Source: Cycas panzhihuaensis
Taxonomy: Eukaryota; Cycadophyta
DNA length: 64,000 nucleotides
Direction: 5' to 3'
Assembly: GCA_023213395.1 (NCBI GenBank)
Contig: CM041465.1
Span: forward strand, 67,897,741-67,961,740
In this document: one piece after another, positions 55,520-64,000 of the stretch
Layout of the letters: each line of letters begins with the position of its first letter
Numbering within the stretch: the first letter of the stretch is position 1
Program-made: the position numbers and the translations under genes
The notes under the pieces: generated by a model
Told to the model about the DNA's origin: nothing
What the model saw: the letters and a program-made list of their open reading frames with translations, nothing else
The model's database searches: none

Positions 55520-57690
55520 AGGAGAGAGAATCAATTGTCAAGCGTGTGACAGTCTTAATATAAATTGGGACTTCATGGCTTAGTTTCATCATAAGGGCCA
55601 CCATTTTCCTAAGTCATAATATAACCTTCTATATGTCGAATAGGTTTTGATCATAATCAGGGTCTCGATGGGCCCAAGCAACTGGATCCAAAGCTCCTAT
55701 ATGACGCACACGATCATATCCAAATGGCATGATGGAGGTGGGGACAAAGCTAACATGCGACTTGCCCTAGATATCAAGAGGGTGCTTACAACTATGTATA
55801 ATATATACACTTTTTTTTCCCTCCTATATGGGCAGAGGTTGATGGGGTTATATGAGTGCTTTAACTCAATGTTTTTTTTTTTTTTTTTTTTACAACGGTT
55901 CAAATAAAGGTCATGGTGAACCAAACATCATTAAACCTACTTTTTGGATGACTCATCTCATCTGCTCTCATTCCTGTTAAGGAATAGGTGACTACAAATG
56001 TCACATGATCTTCATTGAGATGTGGTGGATGAATGTGATTACATACTTAGGAAAGAAGGGTCATGGTTAGCTAAACCATAGGGGGATTAGGGTGTTAGAG
56101 GATATATATGAGGAGAAGACTAAGATCGCATCCTTGAGAGATGAACCACGAGTGTATACAAAATGTTTGATCTTGGTGTCTCTCAGAGGAAAAAGATTGA
56201 CCTTGAAGCAACTTATTATCAACGAGTAGGAGGGGTTTTGTCAATAGAGCTTGCCTTAGTATTAGGTATTCGATAAATCACAAGAGAAGTGAAATAAGTA
56301 GGGGTCATATGCATGAACAAAGGTTTTCTCGTAACACAATTTATAAATTGCATGAATGATACGTCAACTACTTTGATATTTAGGGATCATTTCAAACTAT
56401 TGAAGGATAACAAGAAACCTATAGATTGTTAGATATATTGGTAGCCTATTGTAAAACAAGAGAGATTAATTGAGTATTGGAGAAACCTAACGAAGGAGCA
56501 AACTACTTGTATCAATAATTGGAGGTCATCATAATGACCCAGAGTCAAGGGAGGACAAGAAAATGATATAACTTTTAATTTTTGTGATTTTTATTTTTTA
56601 ATAATGAAATGTCTACATTTCGTTTATACTCACTTTTGAAGTGGTGCCTCCCAAGTATAAGTCTTAGGTGGAGGTGAAAGGTATGACCTACCATAGCCTT
56701 CACTTGTTAATAGGAGAATTTTTGGAGCTATAGTTTATACAGGTTGCAAAGTTAGTGTGGGCCTAGATTTGTGATGGAACAAAGGTCATCAGGATGAATT
56801 AGAATTATATCTCGATCTGAAAAACCTTCAACAAAGGAGGTGGCCTTAAAGCTTATCATGCAAGTGAGAAATTAGTTATTAAAGTCTAAAGGAAAGAACA
56901 ACTAAGGTAAGGGCCTCAAAATCGAATAAGAGATTACAATGAGATGCAATGGCACCATGCCATTATAATCCTGGGTGAAATTAGAAGGTAACTTATTGGA
57001 GGGATCGTTAGACTGACTACTCTCCTTCGGGGAGGAGTCTGATAAAGGTCTTGGTTTACTAGTTAGTATTGAACTTGTAACAAAGCTTGTTCCTAACAGC
57101 GTTGAATTCCTTTCCTTAAAGACAGATGGAATCAACTTAATAGGGATTGAGTGGTTAAGGCTTTGGAAGAGAGGGTGGACGACCTACTCCAAAGTGGTTT
57201 TAGCCTTACAACAATGTTGCACAAAATGTTGATAAGTGGGGGTTGGACTATATAGAATCAGCGCACAACAAGAATTTGTATGAATTAAAGGGTTCTCAAG
57301 AATTATGTCATCTCTTACCAAAGAGGCCTCCTAATAATGCAACTAAGGTAAAGTGTTTGAGACTAATTATAGTCTGAAGGAATTAATAGAGGATCTCAAA
57401 AAGATTGGTGAGAAAAAGGCTCTAAGTTTGGACTAACTTGTAGGACCTGAACTTGCTTCAATGGACATATGATGGAAGATAAGGCAAGTACTCATGGAAT
57501 CATCCCTAGTGTTTATTGTAAAACAAGAGGAATGAGGATGGATAAAGTGGGTGTGTTCACAATGAGAGAAAGGTCCAACGAATCAAGTCTAACTCATAAA
57601 GGAATATGTAGGGTAGGTTGATTAATAGTGGAAATGGATAAGTCAATTTCGTTATCTTAGGGTTGGGTCTCCTCTTCTAATGACTGTAAT
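55520..57690 (-). other. Decayed middle of Tat B
   Basis: This should contain protease, reverse transcriptase and RNase H, but no motif is convincing. The frame 56902-57135 is Ser/Pro-rich and could be linker. A poly-T run lies at about 55871-55890. Confidence 0.4.
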
Positions 57691-57699
57691 TTAATATCA

Positions 57700-58760
57700 T
57701 CTAAAGGGAAATTTTCCCAATCTAATACGCTAAGGTCATGAAAGTAGGATCCTTGAGGCACTTGTAAATTAGAATTAGCACAAGACTTAGTAAAATGATC
57801 TAAAATCAAATCAAGAGAAGTATGATGATCAAGCTCAAGGAGAAGCTCATTAAGCTAGTCAAAGGGATCATGACAGGCTTCTTCAGGTAGCTCTAAATTA
57901 AAACTAGAAGATAGGTCAATGAGAGTTTCTGAGACCTCATCACTGTTAGAGGAACAAGAGCCTTCATCCATAGGTTGAGAGTCTGTTTCAAGGATAGACC
58001 AGTCTAAAAAGGGCCCACAACTTGACTCATAGAGAGGTTCAAAAGAATGTATAATGTCACAGTCAAGGAAACTACTAACAAGATTGATCACAATCGATGA
58101 CCCTACATCCTACTGTGATGGAGTAGTGTTAGACATTGATTGGGTAACTACCTTTGTATGACACATACCAGTTTCACATTCTTTCGATAGATTGAGCTTA
58201 AGTGTATAATTATAGTAATCGTTTCAAGACTAGTGTCAAGAAGCTCTAGCTAGTGAGAAACTAGTGAAGTTACATATTGATAGATTCGTTGCACATTGGA
58301 TTTATAGATTTAATGAAGTAGTTCTTTAAGAATTTGAGTTAGACATACATCATCAAGATCCATGACACACTTACAAAAAGTGATTTCAGATTCACTATCA
58401 TTTTGGTCGATTGCAAAGAGGGCTTTTTGTTTGACTTAAATAGGACAAGTGACATCAAAATCACTTATGAAGACATCCATGAGTTATTGGAATAAGGAGA
58501 TTGAGTTCTCGGATAAATGGTAAAAACACCAAAGTGTGCTACCTTGTAGTGTCCTTGGGAAATGTTCCATTAATAAGAAGTCATTAGGCATATAATAAGC
58601 ACATGCAAATCCAAACACTTCGATGTGACTTAAAGGATCTTGCCCCCCAAAATGTAGGTAACTCAGGAATGAAAGGAGGGAGGTAACAAAGAGAAACCTT
58701 ACATGGAAAGGGGCTCTTCATGTATACAAGCCTGTCTTTAGATGTTGTGACCATATGAGG
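57700..58760 (-). pseudogene. Tat B gag
   Basis: On the minus strand, 58760-58490 gives Met-Val-Thr-Thr, Tyr-Met-Lys-Ser-Pro-Phe, Leu-Cys-Tyr-Leu-Pro-Pro-Phe-Ile-Pro-Glu-Leu-Pro, followed by a Leu-Leu-Ile-Asn-Gly-Thr-Phe-Pro stretch. From 58481 comes Met-Asp-Val-Phe-Ile-Ser-Asp-Phe-Asp-Val and onward. Order and spacing follow the Tat A gag core (11686-11039), including the Met-Asp-x-Phe restart. The acidic Ser-rich frame 57855-58091 is the likely C-terminal extension. Stops divide it. Confidence 0.62.
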
Positions 58761-59186
58761 AGGGGATTATTAATAAGCATGAGCATAACTAGTAGGGCTT
58801 ACACCCAAGTGAGATGCATAATAGAGGGGCACCTGATCAACAGGCTCTTGCACTAGGATATGAGTGTAGGTAAAAGTAAACTGAATGGTGTTTTGTTCAT
58901 AAGGAGTTACAAGAGGGATCTAAAGATCCTTGAGGCATCTGAAGAGGGTGCAATTTATAGCCAATAGGTTGGCTAGAGTAATGTTGGGGGCTATCTATAG
59001 GACATTGTCTATAAGTAGTGAAGCATGTGATTGAATGGTCGGTTGCTCCATTCTTGATATGTATAAAGGCTATTAAGAAGACATGATTAAAGTAGGTTGT
59101 GGTACAGGCAATTAAATGTCCATGGAGGATGTGGATAAGATGTAAAAATCAAGATTGTACAAGAATAGCTAGGAAATTTTGGCAAC

Positions 59187-59204
59187 TCCCCACTATAGTT
59201 GCCA
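59187..59204 (-). other. Tat B primer-binding site
   Basis: The minus strand reads TGGCAACTATAGTGGGGA, close to the tRNA-Arg-type site TGGCGACTCCACTGGGGA of Tat/Ogre elements and better kept than that of Tat A. It lies one base from the LTR edge. Confidence 0.72.
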
Positions 59205-59205
59205 T

Positions 59206-61113
59206 TAACCAAGTTGACTCAAAAATGAGAGTTTTAAGGTAATTAGGTTCAATGAGAACTTTCGAACCTACTTGAAAAAGCATGGATGATTTCTCTAGGT
59301 ATGAAATTAGAAAGTTAAAGGAACAAACCACAACATGTTTGTTAGATTTGCCTCTCTTTTTTTTATGACATTGATAAAAAAAGGAAAAGTGAAAATATTC
59401 TAAAGAAAATGAAATACAATGAATACACCAAAATCAAAATCCTCTTCTTGTCAGAGAGAAGAGCAATCAATCCCTTTTCTGGCAAGGGTCGCGTTGAGGA
59501 AAAGATTTTCCTAATCAACGACCTGTGGCTTCCTACTTTTCGACCCTTTTTAAGTTTTAAATCGAAGAGGGGGTCCTGACCTAGACCTCTAGCCCATCCA
59601 AAATGAGAAAACTACGTCGAGTTATGCTAAAGATCAAGGGGACTGACGAGTGTGGTGATCCAGGAGAAGTTGGACCCTAGTTTAACAACTCTATCAAGGG
59701 TCAATTGTTAGGGACTCGCTCACCTAACTATGATCCACTCATGAAGATGGACGGTCCAGGGATGCTCGCGTCTAACTCTAGTGGACTCTCGCACTTAGAA
59801 GTGAAGAAGAACAAGGAAGCCACTCTCAATCCTAAATGTGATAGTAGACTGCCCCTTTTGGTGTTCGGAACATAACTGGAAGTAAAATGACTCCCAAAGA
59901 AGGGAGAGTCTAACATACCAAGAAGATGAGGGCCCGATCAATTAGACTCCTTAACAACAAGATGTATTTGCTTCTAAGGAAAGCATATGGTTGATATGTC
60001 AAGGCATCACTAAGGTCCTCGCAAATAGAAGTAAGCATATCTTAGGGAACCAACAAACAAGGAAACCCTAAATGCAAATATATCTGTAACTCTCTATTTG
60101 CATATGCAAACAATCAAAATGCAAAACAAGAAGACGAGGCAATGTGAGACTAATGCAATCCTAAGGCAAGGTAAGTGCATGTAATTATAAATGCACTTTT
60201 TATTTTTATTTTCTTCTTTTTAAAGGGAAATGAAATAAAACCTAGAGAAATTAAAATGGTTCTTTTGTTGTGCTTACTATTATCCTAGCTTGGATCTTTC
60301 TTCACCTTTACAAAAATAGAAAGAACTTTAATAAATTGTAAAAGCAAAGAAGAAACAAAAAAATGAAGAAGATTACCTGGTGATGTAGTCCTCGATTACC
60401 TTCAAATGGTAGCCTATCTTAGAACTAGGGACTTGAAAGAGAAAAACAAGTATTCTAACAAATAGAAAGTTAAAAAATCAACCACAGAAAGATTTTTCAA
60501 TAGCTTGACAAAAATGAAACTAAGGAAGAATACCATTCAAGATTCTTCTTCTTCCCACTTTGTAACAAAGATAACAAATAAAAAAGAGAACTTGAATAAT
60601 ACACAAGTTTACCTGAAAAGGACTACTTGTAGAAAGAGAAAAGTCCCTCAGATTAGTGTCCTTGGCCTGTAATATGATCCTGGGCCTATTTCTCAATCTG
60701 GTTGAAAGAAAAAAAGGGATAATAAGAGAAAAAGTGAGGGGCAAGCTTGAGAAGAAGAAGACAAAGGAATGAGGAAATGAAGAAATATAAGAGAAGAAGA
60801 AGATTGCTGCAACTCCAACTCAAGTCATTAGAGGGATAATTGAAGAGAAAATAATGTCAAAAAGTGAGCAATTAGATTGATAAGATGAATGAATTGGGAG
60901 GACTTCAAGTGGACCTTAATTCATCGAACACTATAATGATCTTTTAATCATTGGCAGTATAAGTTAAGCACAATCACAATTACTATGATTTCAAGCAATC
61001 ATAATGTCAGGCAGCCTCTATACTACCATGCAGTCAAGCAACTAAACCCTAGCAAAAAATAAAAGGCAAGAGACCTGGCTATTATCCAGAGAAGGGCATA
61101 GTTTATCAGCACA
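59206..61113 (-). repeat. Tat B 5' LTR, short version
   Basis: 1908 bp, homologous to both ends of 51618-54259, without its minisatellite block. Its left end has TA in place of TG. The right end is CACA at 61113, where homology with the other LTR stops. Confidence 0.8.
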
Positions 61114-61189
61114 GTCTTGTGTGTCATTTCTTCAATCTTTGGCCTTCGCCCAAAGGTTTGCATATATGGATTTAAACTAACTAGGTTTC

Positions 61190-61740
61190 TATAAAATCTT
61201 AAGAGCCTAATGTTTACTCAATTAGTTAAGGTTTTTTTGTGGTCCTCTTTAGGAATCCCAACGACAAGAATACAATTTTTGATAAGAAACCCTGGTTCAT
61301 GGCACAAAGTAGGACGTTCATGAAATCTTGGGACATGTTTTCCAATCCTGGATAAGAAATTTCTAGTTCCATCTCAATTTAGGTCAAACTTCCCTAATTC
61401 CCTTTGTAGTTTTGGAGTGAACAAGCCTTCCAAACAATTGGTTCATCCTTAGGGTGGTTTCTCAAGGTCATGAAAACCATTTTATCTTAGAGGGTTACAT
61501 CCTTCACCCAGATTTGTGTAGGAGTATATGTTTCAAAGGGCCTCCCAGGATAGATGGAGATCAGTCTAGAGAACCATATCTAGACACAAGACATTGATTA
61601 TGAGCAGGTCCTATTCAAGTGTGGGATGTGCCATAAGTACAGACACTTCGTACGTGAATGCCTTTAGAAAAGTGTTGCCTCTGGGCTACCCTTGAATCAA
61701 GCGAATGACAAAGGCTTTGTCTAAGTACAACACAAAGGTT
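61190..61740 (+). pseudogene. LINE 2 ORF1: DUF4283 and zinc knuckle
   Basis: Plus-strand motifs: Phe-Arg-Asn-Pro-Asn-Asp-Lys-Asn-Thr-Ile, Pro-Trp-Phe-Met-Ala-Gln, Ser-Trp-Asp-Met-Phe, Val-Lys-Leu-Pro, Ile-Gly-Ser-Ser-Leu-Gly, Ile-Cys-Val-Gly-Val-Tyr-Val-Ser-Lys-Gly-Leu-Pro, then Gln-Asp-Ile-Asp-Tyr-Glu with Cys-x2-Cys-x4-His-x4-Cys at about 61618-61662. This is the standard DUF4283 plus zf-CCHC_4 ORF1 of plant LINEs, more complete than in LINE 1. Confidence 0.82.
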
Positions 61741-62599
61741 AGTTGAGGCGTGGGCATAAGACCTAAACGTGCTTATGGCCAACAACCCAACTAAAAGATA
61801 GCCTCAAATAATAGGTATATGAGCTTAATTGGTGAAAACACAAATAAGAGCAATGACATTGATGGTGAACAAGAAGTCGACCCTCTCTTTTTACATTAGA
61901 AGGACATGAACAGGATTGATAGTGAGTAGTGCGATGTAGACTACATTGTAGAAAGTGCGCAAGTCAATACTTGAGCCATTAAGGGAGGGGACTTATTAGC
62001 ACTATAGATAGGTCAAAAGCCCATTCCAATTGTTCCAAATCCCCCTTATTCTACTCTAACTAGGGTGGATGTGTGTGTGGATAACAAAACATAAGAGACA
62101 AACTTAATTCCCAAAACTCACAACTTACAAGGCAACGTAGAGCATGAGTAGAATATAACATTGAATGTTAGCTCAAATGTTCTTCTTAGGGGGGTTTCTC
62201 AACCTAGAGTAAGGGGTGGCATTATGCCAGCCCCAATTAACGAAGCTCAAGTCGATTGCGAGGACATGAGCAAAAAGAAGGGTAAAAGGCCTAATAATGA
62301 ACTTCGTAATCTAGAAGCCAAAAGAGGTTTAGAAAGGGGAATGCAAGACCCCATAATTAATTTTATTGGGGGAAAATAAGGCTCAAAAAATTTTTAGAGT
62401 GATTAGTCTTACTTAATCCAAATCAAGAACAAGAAAGGGGCCTACTCGTCTAAGGTAGCGATGATAATAGTTTCTTAAAAGATAAGAGAGTAGGATTCAA
62501 CCTCATCAAAGTGAACCCTTGAGAGTGGATCAAAGAATAGAACCCTAATGATGTTCTCCTCAAAGATATAAAAAATTATATGAAGAGGAAGCAAAAGAG

Positions 62600-63200
62600 T
62601 GAAAGAAATCATGGATTGACAATTCATTCTCTATTATCAACAATAGTGCCCAGGGTCAATCTAGAGGTCTTATTATGCTATGGAATCATAAAACCCTTAT
62701 TTAATCCATACTGCCAAAGGGAGGCGTTGGATAACAACTAAGGTCCAAGTTATGGGCAACGATAAGGTGATTGATATCATTAGCGTGTATGGCCCAAACC
62801 ATTTTTTATTAGTAAAAAAATGTTGCTCAATGTGTGGTAGGATGGTAAGATGGGGAACTACTCAAACTAGACCATTGGTAGAAATTTGAAGCTGGTTCTA
62901 CATCTAAATGAGAAGCATGGTGGATGTTATTTACTGAGTAAACAAACAAAGACAATCTAAAGCATGATGGATGATAGTGTTGGCAGATGTGAAGCCAGCG
63001 AATGGGGCTTTTAGCTGGACCAACAAGACACATGGTCAGGTGTTAATTATGGAAAGGCTTGATAGGTTCCTAATCTCAAATTAATTAGTGGACTCTACAA
63101 AGGTATACTCCAAAATCTTAACCTGAGGGTTATCGAATCATGCCCCAATTCTCCTCAAGTTGTTAGGTATGCAAACTCGTAGGAATTCTCATTTTAAGTT
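62600..63200 (+). pseudogene. LINE 2 ORF2 endonuclease
   Basis: Readable segments are Ile-Ile-Ser-Val-Tyr-Gly-Pro-Asn (about 62775), Lys-Pro-Ala-Asn-Gly-Ala-Phe-Ser-Trp-Thr-Asn (about 62995), Met-Glu-Arg-Leu-Asp-Arg-Phe-Leu (about 63050) and Leu-Ser-Asn-His-Ala-Pro-Ile-Leu-Leu with the catalytic His (about 63130). The N-terminal catalytic Glu and the Gly-Asp-Phe-Asn motif are not clearly readable. The following Lys/Arg-rich linker runs to about 63760. Confidence 0.7.
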
Positions 63201-63759
63201 TAATCCAAGATTGATAAATTATCTAAAATTTATTCCTTTGATTAAGCAATGGTAGAACAAAACTCAATTTTTAGGAATAAAAACGTATATTTTCCATTCC
63301 AAGTTGTGTTACATCAAAAGAATGACCTCAACAAGTGGCAAAGTAACCTCACATACCAACCTAGATAGAAGAAACTCTGCATTAAGGAGAAACTAAAGGC
63401 TCTAAATAAGAAGATGAACTCTAGTTGTGACTCCTTCCATGACTAAAGGGAGGAAGAAGCTATTCTTGAAAGAATGGACTCTATTGAGACAGATCAAAAT
63501 GCTCTTACAAGACTCCATTCCTAAATGTTGCGATTAAAACAAGAAGACACCAATTCTCGATTTTTTCACAATTTAGTTAAGACCCGATAAAAGAAAAATA
63601 GGATAGTTAAGCTCCATATCAGAGTGAGTCATACTGTTTGCTTTTAAGAAGATATACAATCGGTGATCCAAGACCATTTCTTTGTATTATTAATGAAAGA
63701 GCAAGTGGATAGAGATTATGCTTAATCTAAGATATCGACGCCCTTTCCAAGGATGGTTA

Positions 63760-64000
63760 TAATATAGATGAACCATAACCTAATCAAACTAGTCATTATA
63801 GATGAAGTGCGTAAAATGGGTTTTACAATGCCAACTAACAAATCTCCAAGGTTGGATAGTCTCTAAGCTAACTTCTTCCAAGCGATGTGGGAAATAATCA
63901 AAATTGACCGTCTCTAGATGATAGAGGAATCTAAGAGGTTGGGATGCATACTGAAGGCATTGAACTTAACCTTCTTAGCACTAATTCTGAAGGATAAATG
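63760..64000 (+). pseudogene. LINE 2 ORF2 reverse transcriptase, start only
   Basis: After a Glu-Val-Arg-Lys-Met-Gly-Phe stretch comes Pro-Thr-Asn-Lys-Ser-Pro-Arg-Leu-Asp-Ser-Leu, then Ala-Asn-Phe-Phe-Gln-Ala-Met-Trp and Leu-Ala-Leu-Ile-Leu-Lys-Asp. This is the opening of an L1 reverse transcriptase (Lys-Ser/Ala-Pro-Gly-Pro-Asp-Gly, Phe-Phe, Leu-Ile-Pro-Lys pattern). The palm is beyond the window. Confidence 0.72.

Larger units (their letters stand above)
51618..61113 (-). mobile_element. Tat B: second Tat-type Ty3/gypsy element
   Basis: A minus-strand element with 5' LTR 59206-61113, primer site, gag (about 58760-57700), degenerate middle, extra RNase H (about 55500-55050), a tandem-repeat region and 3' LTR 51618-54259. 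Gag and extra RNase H resemble those of Tat A, so the two belong to the same lineage, but nucleotide sequences differ strongly. I cannot find reverse transcriptase or integrase motifs in the 4.95-kb internal region. Five-base flanks (CTAAT, GTCTT) do not match. Confidence 0.75.
61150..64000 (+). mobile_element. LINE 2: L1-type element, cut by the window edge
   Basis: A second plus-strand LINE with ORF1 (DUF4283 and zinc knuckle, 61190-61740) and ORF2 (endonuclease about 62600-63170, reverse transcriptase beginning about 63780). Sequence is clearly different from LINE 1. Frames are broken by stops. It starts soon after the Tat B LTR, and its 3' half is outside the window. Confidence 0.8.

Noticed and set aside
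1-64000. Host protein-coding gene, rRNA, tRNA, organelle insert or virus
   Set aside because: I looked for conserved non-transposon motifs and RNA gene signatures on both strands and saw none that I could defend. All recognisable proteins are retrotransposon-derived.

Overview
This window looks like intergenic heterochromatin from a large, repeat-rich plant nuclear genome. Every coding signal I can recognise belongs to a plant retrotransposon: Tat-type Ty3/gypsy with an extra RNase H, a Ty3/gypsy with a chromovirus-like protease, Ty1/copia with UBN2-type gag, and L1-type LINEs with a DUF4283/zinc-knuckle ORF1. All are old and broken by stops and indels. I see no intact host gene, rRNA, tRNA or CRISPR array. 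LTR pairs compared by eye differ at about one position in ten. Such old, nested, poorly removed elements suit a gymnosperm or another giant genome, but that placement is inference.

Layout. (1) 1-16158, minus strand: Tat element A in a head-to-tail LTR-internal-LTR-internal arrangement. It has a complete unit (5' LTR 13053-16158, internal 6103-13052, 3' LTR 3016-6102), and the 3' LTR also serves as 5' LTR of a second unit that runs off the left edge. (2) 16159-26233: a minus-strand copia (copia A) whose right LTR is 25521-26233. Tat A interrupts it on the left, and copia B (16427-23052, plus strand, both LTRs) is inserted in its reverse transcriptase region. (3) 26709-37315: copia E, minus strand. 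It holds an inverted, 3'-truncated relative (F, 27747-29598), and its right LTR is split by an L1-like LINE (about 31345-37169). (4) 39808-44750: a plus-strand protease scrap, then gypsy D (minus, LTRs 40220-40566 and 44063-44750). D carries a 326-bp miniature LTR element (42507-42832) with 86-bp LTRs and a perfect 5-bp target duplication. (5) 45719-48506: short element G, minus. (6) 48950 to about 51617: 5'-truncated copia C, plus, with a 3' LTR. (7) 51618-61113: Tat B, minus, with LTRs of unequal length, one carrying a minisatellite. (8) 61150-64000: a second LINE, plus, cut by the window edge.

No gene network operates here. The relationships are insertion order: copia A is older than Tat A and copia B, copia E is older than LINE 1, and D is older than the miniature element. 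The most notable items are the tandem Tat A with a shared LTR, the miniature LTR element, a nested hairpin at 8050-8119, and the strong bias of in-frame stops to TAG. I found no new functional system; these are structural observations about repeats.
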